The notes under the pieces are model-generated. The model ran no database searches. It worked only from the letters and a program-made list of their open reading frames with translations, and was not told the origin of the DNA. This document shows positions 1-10,375 of a stretch of DNA of 64,000 nt, one piece after another (the stretch's first letter is position 1; every line of letters starts with the position of its first letter). The stretch covers positions 434,001 through 498,000 of the forward strand of contig OY755179.1 of the NCBI GenBank assembly GCA_963576735.1, read 5' to 3'. The position numbers were made by a program, and so were the translations under genes. Origin of the DNA: Bedellia somnulentella (Eukaryota > Arthropoda > Insecta > Lepidoptera > Bedelliidae).

Positions 1-98
1 GGGGTCAAAGGTATACGCTGTGATTCGTCGGTCGATATATTGGTAGTGTATAGTATGTTTGGTAGTGTATGATAGGGTGTTGCAGTGTGTGTGTGTTG

Positions 99-219
99 TC
101 AGAGCAGCGCGGCGGCGGGCACGATGCGCGCGGGCCGGCCCTCCCCGCAGTCCCAGGCGACGCTGACGCCGCTGTCGTAGCACCCGAACAGCACGTCGCC
201 GTCGCGGCTGTAGCACACG
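99..219 (-). CDS. WD40-repeat protein, last coding exon (partial gene)
   Basis: Read on the minus strand the exon opens after a ...TTCCAG acceptor and runs to a TGA at 99-101. It encodes about 39 residues containing CYSRDGDVLFGCYDSGVSVAWD, a recognisable WD40 blade (variable strand, then a G-x-D-S turn, then a W-D ending). The phase joins the upstream exon at 930-1057: its trailing AG plus the first C here make a Ser codon. WD40 propellers act as protein-interaction scaffolds, but too little of the gene is present to name the family member. The protein ends shortly after the blade (...PAAALL). Codons are very GC-rich, as in the other host exons here. Confidence 0.7.
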
Positions 220-929
220 CTGGAAACATCACTACTGTTAATACATACCTATATTAAAGTCGGCTTAGAATAGCACTACCCCATTTCTTACGGTGGGTGT
301 ACGTAAGAGACGATTAACGGTATTGGGGCTTTTAAGGGATATATGGGCGATGCGGTTGGAGACCCATCACCAACAACCTTTATTTTACCATCTTTTCCCC
401 ACGCAACTTCCAAAAGTGGCTGAGGAATTACTTATTCCTTAGCTCTGGCTGGTGAGTATATGTATGTATATTAAAACTATTGTCCGATGTGAAGAATAGT
501 AAATGGCCTTTTAGCTCACATTATTTTATAATTTACTTCTATTTTGGTCCTGATTTGCTACCCTGGAGTATACCGGTGGAATTTGAAATTTCTAAAAAAC
601 TTACCTTAACTTAAAAATATGTATTAATGTTATTTTTACCAATAGTATATTAACATTAGTATTAGTAATTTTAACAACTGTTATAATTTAAATTACACCT
701 ATCAATATTTTTATTGTGTTTGACGTCAAACGCTTAGCTAATGTCTAAAAAAAATGAAAATAGCTTTATTTTCAATATACTAGTCTAATTTTGCACATTG
801 TTTGCAAAGGTTACATTTTTTGGTATTGATAATTGTGACAAACACTATTGTCATCACGGAATAGATAATGTTCAGTTCCGTCATGGGTAATGTAAATGTG
901 AACGTGTCGTAGACGTGTGTGTGGTGTAC
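220..929 (-). other. Intron of the WD40 gene
   Basis: GT-AG intron between the two WD40 exons. It holds one plus-oriented family A SINE-like copy at about 258-472, ending in a short TATG tail. The rest is AT-rich with no coding signal that I can see. Confidence 0.6.
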
Positions 930-1057
930 CTGACGAGCGCGCAGCCGCGGTCCTGGCTGGCGGGCGCGACGACGCGCAGCGGGCGCAGGTCCCAGGCGCA
1001 GTACAGCCGCACGGGCGCCGCCCGCGTCCCCGGCCGCCACCACGTTCACGCTGCAGC
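930..1057 (-). CDS. WD40-repeat protein, penultimate exon, with a frame break
   Basis: The minus strand shows an acceptor at about 1058-1059 and a donor CAG|GTACAC at 929-930. The first part reads VNVVAAGDAGG and the second reads VRLYCAWDLRPLRVVAP, a normal WD40 blade. The two parts lie in different frames, so one base is extra or two are missing in the GC-rich run near 1015-1025. The second frame joins the last exon correctly. The exon is only about 60 bases from an assembly gap, so a sequencing error is as likely as a real mutation. An alternative acceptor 7 bases further in is possible. Upstream exons are not visible and are probably in or beyond the gap. Confidence 0.6.
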
Positions 1058-1116
1058 CTGCCCAACATACACTGTGTACTATTTGGGTAACTAACTTTGC
1101 TAAACGGACTTCGGGG

Positions 1117-1316
1117 NNNNNNNNNNNNNNNNNNNNNNNNNNNNNNNNNNNNNNNNNNNNNNNNNNNNNNNNNNNNNNNNNNNNNNNNNNNNNNNNNNNN
1201 NNNNNNNNNNNNNNNNNNNNNNNNNNNNNNNNNNNNNNNNNNNNNNNNNNNNNNNNNNNNNNNNNNNNNNNNNNNNNNNNNNNNNNNNNNNNNNNNNNNN
1301 NNNNNNNNNNNNNNNN
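1117..1316. other. Assembly gap (200 N)
   Basis: Exactly 200 N, the same length as the gap at 50997-51196, which suggests a fixed placeholder and not a measured size. Upstream exons of the WD40 gene may be missing here. Confidence 0.95.
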
Positions 1317-1724
1317 TAAGTTGTTTTTTAAAGGTTATGTTGACTAACTTCTAAGGAAAAACCTTATTTTATAAAATCATGTAACTGGCAAGAATTTAAT
1401 GTATTTTTATAGCAATGTGACTTATTGTAAAACTACTGGCAAATAGGGTACGAACTCGTGGAGATATTTTCATATGCTCCTAACTCACCAGATTTCATAC
1501 ATAATTACTAGAATTCACGAGCGGTGCTTAAAATTGAGTTAAACCAAGACGAATTTAATAGCAGAAGTTCAATGACTACAATGTCTTATTTCGTATGAAA
1601 ATTGCTCCGCGAGTCTTTACTCCATCGTATCAGCCGTGAGACTGACACCAATTCGTAACTTAATTGTGAGACTGATATTTTAAAGTTAAGGTTGTAAATA
1701 AAAGGCGTAAATTGTAAATAGTGT

Positions 1725-1730
1725 TTTATT
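1725..1730 (-). promoter_or_regulatory. Poly(A) signal AATAAA overlapping the Larp7 stop
   Basis: On the minus strand the stop codon and poly(A) hexamer form TGAATAAA. If used, the 3' UTR would be only some 15-30 bases. No other close AATAAA is seen downstream on that strand. Confidence 0.45.
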
Positions 1731-1894
1731 CAGTCGTCGTCGAATCTTAAATGCGTGGCGGAGGGTTGGGGCGGCGCGGGGGGCGCTGCGGCGGCGGGGG
1801 GGGCGGCCGGGGCGGGGCGGACCACGAGCCCGGACTTGCGTTGTAGAGCGAGGTAACGGTTGCGGAGTAGCTTCCAGTCACGTTTGGCTAGCAC
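1730..1894 (-). CDS. Larp7: Larp7 exon 5: C-terminal part and stop
   Basis: 54 codons plus TGA. It opens VLAKRDWKLLRNRYLALQRK, which resembles the conserved segment that precedes the xRRM in human LARP7. It goes directly into a Pro/Ala tail and ends THLRFDDD, resembling the HIRF-type end of Larp7 proteins. No xRRM sequence lies between the two. The G-run at 1796-1802 is a risk point for base-calling, but the frame stays open through it. Confidence 0.8.
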   Translation of the reverse strand: MLAKRDWKLLRNRYLALQRKSGLVVRPAPAAPPAAAAPPAPPQPSATHLRFDDD

Positions 1895-4800
1895 CTGCAA
1901 AAAAACATTTAATGGTCAATAAATGATTCACGAATAAAATAGGCAAAGGTCTGTAAACATAGGATAGAAAGGAATAACACTAGTTCATAATTTTTAGTAC
2001 TATTTGTCAACTAACAACCGTAATAGCTCAGCGGGAGAACATTTCCTATAGAGAGGCGTTGAACCAAATCCTACACCAATGTGTCTCTTGAGCATACTGT
2101 TAACACTCGAAATAAGGACACCACCACCTGCTTGGAACCCAATCATTAACACAGCCTAGCAAGGGAAGAACACTAGCAAGACTCCAAATAACATTGGCTC
2201 TTTTTATGCATAGCAAATATTAAACGCAAATGTAACTTAAATTTTGTGAAGGTAGTTAGTATTAATTTATTTATTTATTACGGATTGCCAACAGTGAAAA
2301 TAGTACACAATCTTAGAAAATACTTAAATTTAAAGGACACATATCAACTAAATACACCAATTATAGGCAAATCACATCATTCATTTTGGAAATCGAAATA
2401 ATTCAAAACATTGCTAACATTATTATAAAATTAAATTAACTGATTATTTAAAATCTTAAAACTAACTTAAATTAATAATTAAATCAATAAATACACCTGT
2501 ATAAATATTCGACTTATTCTCTAGTTAGAATAATTCAATAAAGTTGTTGAATCAACAAAATACAATACAATCACAATAACAAATTAAATGTCAGTAAATA
2601 ACAAAATTAGTAAACTAATAAAATACAATACAAACTGGCCCCATCTTATGTATTTACAACTTTAACTTAATTTAAATTAATAATTTTATAGTACTGTATA
2701 ATGACAAATAACACCTCAGTCTTCCCGTGACCATGATAACTGAAAAGTTTTCGAAACGTCGGGTTTTAAAAATAATGTAATAACACGGGATTAAAATATC
2801 CGAAAATCAATAGTTGTTTTAATTATAATGTGCAATCGTAAAAATCTTAGAAAATACTAGACTTAATGAAGTAAGTAACTCCTTTATGGGACTATCCCTC
2901 AAAATGTTCAACAAACTTCCTTCTGACATATTGGAATTGCCTGTGGCATCTTTTAAAAAGGCAAATAAAGCAATGCTTTTAAAGAAATCTTACTACAGTG
3001 TTCAAGAATGACAAGGACCCAACGCGCCCATGACCGTGTCCGTAAAGCTATAAATCTTCCCTCGTTATTCCCAGGAATAATGGTCTGGTGAGGATTTTTC
3101 TTCTCACGTTATGTTGATTGTTTATTAATTACGAATACCTTCCGAAGCAACGGCCTATGATAAATTTAAAAAAATTGACGTTCAGAAAATGTTAGTATTT
3201 AACTTAACTTTGAAAAATAAACTTTTTGAATTTTTTTTTTGAGTCATATGTATGGGTAATTTATCATAGTTATTAACTGTGTGAGGAAAAAAATCGACAG
3301 AAAACCCACATCATCAGTCAGCCTGCAGCCGTTATACCTAGTAACCTTAAATTTTATCTAGGGGTTCCTTTAAATACGTAAGTGAGCATTAAAAAAGGAA
3401 TTTTACAAACTCAACGCTTCTAACGATGAAAGGGATTTAAACTTTATACGTCAAAACCATTATATTATTTTAAAAGAAATATGAGAAAATGTGGATAAGA
3501 GTTTCTTCTCTACAAAACACTTAGGAAGCGACGTGAATAACAATTTTTGTTTCAACACTCAATAAAAATATTTAATTTTGATCTGTCTATAACAGTAGTT
3601 TATATATAGGATTCATTATATATAATTCTGGGCAAATAAATTATATAATAAAAGACTTATATAAATGGTAATTGTTTAACTCATAAAAAGGTAATAAGGA
3701 GGTATTATTGGAAGGAGACGAAGTTGCGCAGGTTAACTAGTAATGTTCCAGTTACTAAGACATTACTAGTTGTAAGTTTCAGGCTAAGCAAAAACATTAG
3801 ACCAGTAAAGGGAACAGTCACTGCTGCAGAGCTGCAGTTCACATTTGGCAGATCTGGCTGTCAATCAAAGCTGTACATAGAGAACGTTCAAAGTTGACTC
3901 GGAAAATGAGCGAAACCGGTGCTTTGTACACTTAGACTAAAGTTGTAGGTAGCATATAGTACCTGCAGTCCCCACAGCGCGCCCGCCGCCGCCGCGCCGC
4001 CACCCCCCGCCTCCCCCTTCGTGCGGCGCCGGGGGACACGCGGCGCTGTGGCTTCCTGGAATCAAAAAAAAAAAATATTATTCAGAAGAGAAAAGGCAGG
4101 CGTCTGAAGTGGAAAGAATAAAAGAAAAATATGAAAAGAGCGCCATCGAGTTAGCCTATCCGGAAAATTAAGATATATTAAATAAAGAATTTAATAAATA
4201 GCAATTATGATAGAATTAGTAATTTGAAAGTAATACATTTTTTTTAATATTGGTGAAGATTGCACACGAATATTTATGTAGTAATTTATAAGTTATGTTT
4301 TGCTGTTAACCTTCTAAACGAAATAAAATAAAAATTATGATAACATTGCTTTAAAACTTGGCTGGTGGAAAAAAACCTATCATAGGGTGGAATGTATTCT
4401 TTTATATGTTTTTTCCGGCAGTATTGTAAGCAAACCAAACCAAAACACAATAAACCAAAGATTCCTTATTTTGAAATCTCTTGGCCAAAAGTGGTTGAAC
4501 AATTTCTAATTCTCAAACTAATTCTTGGGATTTACAGCCGTGTGTGTGTGTATGTATGTACAATAGGCTATTTGACTGTAATAAAAATATACATTTCTTT
4601 TATTTCATTATTCTTAATATTTCTTTTTTGGAGCAATATGTAATAATGCGAGATAAAAATATTGCATTGTTTCACTAAAATCCGTCTTCTAAAATAAGTA
4701 TTTTTGATGCAACTGTCACCTGACTAAAAACGACCGTGATTGGCTATTTCTATAATGACGTAGATTGCACATAAACAGACTGTGTATCGCTTCGCTCATT

Positions 4801-7800
4801 GGTGTTTAATGCGGAATTGACGTCATTTGTGCTACAGCCGCCATATTACTTAAAGTCGCGTTTTCGCGGCACATTTGAATATTGCATTTTCTTTTTCGAA
4901 TTTTTAATAAAATAGCTAAAATGAAGACAGAAAAATATTTTTTTAGGGCTCCTTATAAACAAAGTAACACCGTAAGATAGTTTTCAAAACTTAGTCAAAT
5001 AGCCTATTGTACACTGTACCAAATTATATTGAGTGCTTAATGCATACTAAATGTTGCTTATCACTATCGTTTTTCCTTGCTCTAACTCGTTTAACAGTCA
5101 CTTTTATCTCTGCAACCTGTATTCAAACATTTACCAGACACATTAAAGACAGTGAATAGGTGACTAGCTTCGTGGTCTGGAGGTTGTGGTTTCGATCCTT
5201 GCTGAGAGCAACATTAATGTGATGAGCGTAAATGATTCTTTCTTGATGATGTTATTTATATGTGTATTATATAGTATTAAAAATATATCGTTGAGTTAGT
5301 ATCTCATAATACAAGTCTTACTTATTTTGGGGTTAACTTTATCTATGTATAATATGTCCGTATATATTTCTTTTTTATTAAAAACCTACTTACAATATTA
5401 GTGTTCTGTTCAGGTACAGGCGAGGCTGTGTTCCGTCGCGGTCGTTTTGGCGGCGGCGACGTTGGCAGGGCCGGCTCTGCGTCCCCTGCCCCTTGCTCAG
5501 CCCCTTCTATTGCCAATTCAACGTTTCCGACAGCAATTTCATCGCCCCCCGCCCCTATTTCAACCGCGTCCCCCGCCTCTCCTTGTTCTACCACAAATGT
5601 CCTCACGGAAGCCAATTTGTCGGGCGTGGCCCCCCCTAAAGTGCAGCCCTGCTCGGCGAACACTCGTAAACATGCTTCTGCATCACTGGCCTTTTCAAAT
5701 TCTATGAATCCGTAGCCCTGAAATTATTAATAAAGCATGTTTAGCTTATATTATTGGAATTTTATTCTAAGGTAGTCAATAAAGTTAAAATTAAGTAGTA
5801 AAGACAACCGTGATAGCTCAGTGGGTAGAACACCGCTTATCGTACAGACGATGAGGGTACAAATTCTGTGTCGAACCTATACCAATTTGTCTTTTCAAAA
5901 GTCATATATGTGGTTAGTTTATCATGGTTGTTAGCGGTGAGGAAAAACATTGTGAGGAATCCCACATGACTAACTTGTAGTTATCGATGTGACAGTGTAT
6001 TCGTACAAAACGGCGAAAGGCCTGCCCCCTATCACGTGAGTACATTGTCCAAGCAAAACGTCGGTACTCTGAACATATGTGGTCAATGAACAAAATCACA
6101 TGATGTTCAGAAGTATTAGCATCTCTGCCAACCCCTTCGGGGATATAAGGCATAATCACTTGAGTTTGCGTTGAGTAATTAAATTTGAGGTTCATGTATT
6201 TCTTAAAACAGTAGAACTGCTGGCCCAGGAGTAACAGTTTAAGGTGAAACTATAGTCCACGCTTGATTAGTATCATATATATACTCACGGCTATAAATCC
6301 CTAGACGGGGAAACCAGAGCTAAGGAATTCAAAATTCCTCAGCCGTATTTGGAAATTGAATGGGGAAAAGATGGTAAAATAAAGGTTGTTGGTTATGGGT
6401 CTCCAACCGCATCGCCCAAAAATTCCTCAATAGCCCCAATACCGTTAGTCGCCTCTTACGTACACCCACTGTTAGAAATGGGGTAGTGCTATTCTAAGCC
6501 GACACTACACAGCTTAATATCAAAAGGTGCAAAAAATGTATGTTTTAAAAACATAACCTACTTTGGGGCCCTTCATAAAGAAATCCTCTCCTTACGCATC
6601 AGTTTACAATAAAAAATCAAATGCATACCTTGATTCTTTGAGAATGTTTGTATTTGGGCAGTGAGATGTAGACAACAGGTCCGTATGTTTGGAAGATCCT
6701 GCGCAGCCATTCCCGAGTAGCCGCTGCGGGCACACTCTCCACATATATTGTGCGGGCCTCTGCATCATATGCACATATCGGTGTGGTCCTACACACCTGA
6801 AATAATGTTGACTGTTGGTAGAACCTGTCTTTTAAATAAAAAAAACTCAGCTCCTTATAAATTCAAACTATCTATCATGGTGCAAAAAAGGGTGATAAAA
6901 ATGTTCATATCTAAATTTCTTAAAAAAATTGTACTGATTTGCAAGGAGTACCAAAATTCATTGCAATAAAAGCCACAAATTATGTCAGGATTTCAAAAAT
7001 AATGGGATCAATTTTAAAAAGTTATTGCCAAAAAGTGTAAATATTTCAATATGGAACTTACAAACTTAAATGGCAGAGTTAGTTTAAACTTTTAAAGCTT
7101 AGCAAGCAATTAAAAAAACTTAAAATGAGTAAGACCTCTAATCCATTGGTTCTATTTATCTGATTACTATATGGAGATATAGGAGAAACAATTGTGACTC
7201 TCTGTATTGAAACTTGATACAGATATGGATAATACTAACATGACAAACCAAAATCTGCATTGCCATTAATTACTATTTACAACTAGTTGACCTCGCAACT
7301 TTGTCTGTGTGACATCAGACCCAGTTTCTATAGTTCAGGCCTGATTGAGTACCAAACATCTAATCATCTAAAAATATTATCCCCCATTTCACCTCTTTAG
7401 GGAAAAAATTGTCCCTGTTCCTTACAAAGTTTATTTTAAATTATTATCAAAAACAAACATACCAATTTTTATACTGCAAAGCCCAGAATTGAGAAATTTT
7501 ACCCCTTAAGGAGAGTAATTTCTGAAATTCCTTTTTTATCATTAAAGGAACCTTATACTAAATTTCGAGTTCCTAGATACAGAAATGTGAAAAATTTTCA
7601 TAGAAATTTTACCCCTCTATTTTACTTCTTTCGAGGAACATCTTGTTTCTTTCCCCCACCAAAAGCCACAATTTTCAAACTTCTGTTCTTCTGTTTATTC
7701 TATGTCAGTGAGTCAGTTTTGCCTTTTATATATAAATTATGTTTATTTTTTTCTACTAAATAGTGTCGGCCTACAAAAGCACTAACCCATTACTACCAGT

Positions 7801-8748
7801 GGATGTTTGTCGGCAACCAAGGGTATTGGGGCTTTTAAAAAAGTGGTTGGGCTGTAGTGTAGTGTGAGTGCATCTTGTCCCCCTCTTGCCATTATATTAT
7901 GTAAGTTAGTTGTAAGTTTTTAAGTAGTAATAAACATATATCCAAACAGTTAACACATCTATCAATTCATACATTGCAGGGCAATGCTGTTGGAGACCCA
8001 TTTACTAACAACCTTTAATTAACAATCTTTTCCCCACTCATCTTCCAAAAGTGGCAGAGGATTTTTTTATTTTGAAGCTCTTGTAGGGATTCATAACCGT
8101 GAGTATATGTATGTATGTCTATTGGAATACACTAATCACTGTACTTATATTCTTCACACTTTGGGAGCCAACTTTTTGTGTACAGTCTCTAACATGTTAT
8201 CTTTTATATATTTATTTTACTTTCATCCATCCATTTTGTACACCGAGTGTAACAAGGGGGAGGGTAACAACAAAAAAGGGATTTGTTAGGTAGATCATTC
8301 TAAACAACTAGAACTATGGGTCCAACTTGATCAAAGAGCTTTTAATTTCTGAACTACTGACCCCCATTTGTTATACCTAGTTAATATTTTTGATCAGTAT
8401 ATTGCAGTGTACCTTAGTTTTGTCTTCAGACAACTCTAGCATTGTAGAGTGTTTTAACGATTTAGCAATATCGGTGACATCATTGGTTAATGAGCGTATC
8501 ATGTTGAACTTGAGGAACATATCCAACGGCACGTACTGGTCTTCTTTAAGCAGCTGTCCGAGGAACCGATCTTTGGCTAGATTTGCATCACTGAAGTAGA
8601 ACTCCATCTGCTTCATTATCTTCTCGTACAACAGTTTCTTCCTATGTCTTATGCGTTTTCTCGCGGGGTTCTCTGTTTTGCCGACTTCAGAACCCGATTT
8701 TTCAGGGGTTTCAGATAATTTCTCGTCCGTTGGTGGAGGATCCGACAT
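1730..8748 (-). CDS. Larp7: La-related protein 7 (Larp7), five coding exons
   Basis: Coding exons on the minus strand: 8748-8413, 6796-6629, 5717-5394, 4055-3963 and 1894-1730. All junctions are GT-AG and all are phase 0, giving 361 residues. Domain order: La motif (residues about 30-112, with KIMKQMEFYFSDANLAKDRF), RRM1 (RNP2 RTIYVESVP, RNP1 GYGFIEFE), an acidic/Pro-rich linker, then VLAKRDWKLLRNRYLALQRK and a C-terminal HLRFDDD. In the known family, Larp7 binds the 3' U-tail of 7SK RNA and holds the 7SK snRNP that sequesters P-TEFb. The start is the ATG at 8746-8748, the first ATG in frame (context ACAATGT). The human protein is about 580 residues; here the C-terminal xRRM seems absent (see findings). 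Introns carry family A, MITE, SINE and LINE debris. Confidence 0.88.
1895..3962 (-). other. Larp7 intron 4, filled with retroelement debris
   Basis: About 2 kb of AT-rich sequence. It contains a weak tRNA-like SINE head at about 2021-2110 (TAATAGCTCAGCGGGAGAA), a (TTTA)n tract at 2263-2283, a TTTTCGAAACGTCGGG segment at about 2745-2770 typical of insect LINE copies, the LINE C-terminus at 2883-3011, and a SINE-C fragment at about 3240-3320. Confidence 0.6.
2883..3011 (+). pseudogene. LINE C-terminal ORF fragment and 3' UTR
   Basis: The plus strand reads SFMGLSLKMFNKLPSD, then SFKKANKAMLLKKSYYSVQE and TGA. The 'FNKLP...F.K...L....YYS' pattern is typical of the C-terminus of CR1/Jockey-type LINE ORF2. 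The following sequence to about 3200 contains TACCTTCCGAAGCAACGG, which recurs at about 38940-38957. Only a 3' remnant is present. Confidence 0.6.
3963..4055 (-). CDS. Larp7: Larp7 exon 4: basic/Gly-Ala linker
   Basis: 31 codons between acceptor GATTCCAG and donor CAG|GTACTA. It encodes PRVPRRRTKGE, a Gly/Ala run, and GALWGLQ, which joins in phase to VLAKRDWKLL of the last exon. Low-complexity and GC-rich, so length differences between individuals are likely. Confidence 0.75.
4056..5393 (-). other. Larp7 intron 3
   Basis: Contains a family A remnant at about 4470-4558 immediately followed by the MITE at 4559-5011, and a tRNA-like SINE head at about 5160-5215 (B-box-like GGTTTCGATCC). The rest is AT-rich and featureless. 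Confidence 0.55.
4559..5011. mobile_element. MITE-like element with about 19-bp terminal inverted repeats
   Basis: TACAATAGGCTATTTGACT at 4559-4577 is matched perfectly in reverse complement at 4993-5011. The interior (about 415 bp) has no ORF. It is flanked on the left by the (TATG)n tail of a family A copy, so it may have inserted at or near that tail. The superfamily cannot be told from the sequence alone. Confidence 0.65.
5394..5717 (-). CDS. Larp7: Larp7 exon 3: second half of RRM1 plus acidic linker
   Basis: 108 codons, acceptor TTTCAG, donor ATT|GTAAGT. It opens with RNP1 (GYGFIEFE) and helix 2 (KASDAEACLRVFAEQGC). It then becomes a Glu/Gly/Ala-rich stretch and a short basic patch PPPKRPRRN that could be a nuclear localisation signal. 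The plus-strand reading of this exon is a shadow. Confidence 0.85.
5806..6160 (+). mobile_element. tRNA-derived SINE (family C)
   Basis: The head is tRNA-like (A box TGATAGCTCAGTGGGTAGAA). The body contains CGTACAAAACGGCGAAAGGCC and CCCCCTATCACGTGAGTAC, and the 3' part CCAACCCCTTCGGGGATA. The same body recurs at 9990-10375, 28495-28765, 29630-29955 and 46470-46833. Confidence 0.75.
6276..6513 (-). mobile_element. Family A SINE-like copy
   Basis: Reverse orientation, from ATACTCACGGCTATAAATCC to GTGCTATTCTAAGCCGACAC. About 240 bp and nearly full length. Confidence 0.8.
6629..6796 (-). CDS. Larp7: Larp7 exon 2: first half of RRM1
   Basis: 56 codons, acceptor ATTTCAG and donor AAG|GTATGC. It encodes RTIYVESVP (RNP2), REWLRRIFQTYGPVVYISLP (helix 1 and strand 2), ending in a basic HSQRIK. 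It joins in frame to GYGFIEFE in exon 3. Confidence 0.9.
6797..8412 (-). other. Larp7 intron 1
   Basis: AT-rich. It holds an old family A copy split into two parts (about 7761-7850 and 7978-8118, plus orientation) by about 130 bp of unrelated sequence. No exon signal is visible. Confidence 0.55.
8413..8748 (-). CDS. Larp7: Larp7 exon 1: La motif
   Basis: 112 codons from ATG at 8746-8748 to donor AAG|GTACAC. After a short acidic/basic leader (KTENPARKRIRHRKK) comes the winged-helix La motif: EFYFSDANLAKDRFLGQLL, VPLDMFLKFNMIRSL and a C-terminal LELSEDKTK. The leader is charged like those of other Larp7 proteins. The frame stays open 12 codons upstream, but only from a TTG. Confidence 0.9.
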
Positions 8749-9011
8749 TGTATCACGATTATTTTGATTATGATAACGGTTCAATATCTACCAGCAGGGA
8801 TCAAATATTATTTGAACGAGACTACCCGGTCAGCAGGTCTCCGAGTAACTAACGTTGAACTAAATATTCTATTAGAGCTAACGACTTCTTTAAAGATCTG
8901 GCATTTTACTGATATTACCAATCCATGAACAAATTAATTAGAACAATAAATACACTGACTGAATAATTTATTTTATAAAATTTCGCGAAGCCCAAACCGT
9001 AGACCGCTAAA

Positions 9012-9052
9012 TTGACACTGACATTGATTGACATGACAATTGACAGTGACAG
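9012..9052. promoter_or_regulatory. TGACA cluster, candidate Larp7 promoter element
   Basis: Six TGACA pentamers in 41 bases, about 265 bp upstream of the Larp7 start codon. Similar clusters sit at about 10770-10785 (two copies) and 12926-12986 (five, counting one in reverse). No TATA box is obvious. Promoter function is inferred from position. Confidence 0.4.
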
Positions 9053-9297
9053 AAATAAATTAATAACTTTTTAGTGATGTATTATGTCATCTCGTGTTTC
9101 CAGTTCGAGTTACAGATCCACAATCTTTTCTTGGCCGGTAAGAATCGATATCGCTATCATCGATATTAGTATTGCCAGTAAATAAAAAATAACCATTATA
9201 AGGGAAATAACTTTACATCATACAGGCTAATTTATTTATGTATTGAAATGTCTTAATAAAACAATTTATATAATATTCATTTAATTAATAACTAGTT

Positions 9298-9551
9298 GCT
9301 GTGTAGTGTCGGCTTAAAATAGCACTACCCCATTTCTGCCGGTGGGTGTACGTAAGAGGCGACTAACGGTATTGGGGCTTTTAAGAGATTTTTGGGCGAA
9401 CCGGTTGGAGACCCATTACCAATAACCTTTATTTTACCATCTTTACCCCACTTAACTTTCCGAAAGTGGCTGAGGAGTTTCTAGTTCCTTAGTTCGGGCT
9501 ACCCCTTCTAGGGGGATTTACAGCCTTGAGTATATGTATGTATGTATGTAA
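9298..9551 (+). mobile_element. Family A SINE-like copy with target duplication
   Basis: Full-length copy from GCTGTGTAGTGTCGGCTTA to GAGTATATGTATGTATGTA. TAATAACTA occurs just before the element (about 9286) and again just after the tail, consistent with target-primed retrotransposition. Confidence 0.8.
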
Positions 9552-9989
9552 TAACTATTATTGTAAGTAAACAAGTTCGTTTTAATGTAAGCTAATTATA
9601 TTTATTTATTTTTGCCCTTGTCTGGTATGTCTACCCGAATGACTGTGTATCCTAAATTTGATGATCTTACCTCCCAAATGTTGTCTGGAAGCTTTTAGCG
9701 ATAACACTGCCAATTGTACTTTTCTGCAAGCTGTTTCATTATTTTATACTCAAGGATTTGTTATTTGTGACACTCAGAGTTAATAAGTGGGTAACTACTT
9801 AAAATCATTTTTTTAATCCTGTAAATTAGAGGCTTACCTTGTTGTGTACTGTCTTTTACATTTCATATTCACACATAGATCCCCTAAAAAGGTGGCACAG
9901 AAAAATAATTCTAAACATCAGATATCGTTTGGGTTATTCATTTTGCTGGGTCAGTGAATTTATGGGCACTTTTTTATTGCTGTTAACAG

Positions 9990-10375
9990 CCTTGTAACAT
10001 ATAACATAACATAACATAAACGTTCTCGCCGAACACCCCCGAAGGGGTTTGGAAGAGGTACTAATACTTCTGAACATCACGTGACTTTGTCACCTGGTAT
10101 GGACTTTGTACCCACGTTTTGCATGGACAGTGTACTCACGTGATAGGGGGCAGGCCTATCGCCGTTTTGTACGAATACACCGTCACACCACTAAGTGCAA
10201 CTCAGCGATGTGGGTTTCCTCAAAATGTTTTCCCTCACCGTTAAAAACCGTGATAAATCAACCACACATATGTCTTTAGAAAAGACAAATTGGTGTAGGC
10301 CCGATCCGGGATTTGAACACTAGTCGCTTGCACGGTCCATTAGGTACAACACCGGTTATCACGTCGTATTTGCCT
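9990..10375 (-). mobile_element. tRNA-derived SINE (family C)
   Basis: Minus-oriented. The (ATAAC)n tail is at 9998-10018, the body reads as in the other copies, and the tRNA-like head (GGGATTTGAACACTAGTCG, reverse of a B box) is at about 10308-10330. Confidence 0.75.

Larger units (their letters stand above)
5718..6628 (-). other. Larp7 intron 2 with SINE-C and family A copies
   Basis: A plus-oriented tRNA-derived SINE at about 5806-6160 is followed by a minus-oriented family A copy at about 6276-6513. The remainder is AT-rich. Confidence 0.6.

Noticed and set aside
5401..5715. Plus-strand ORFs over Larp7 exon 3
   Set aside because: Shadows of the minus-strand exon, which carries RNP1 and proper splice sites.
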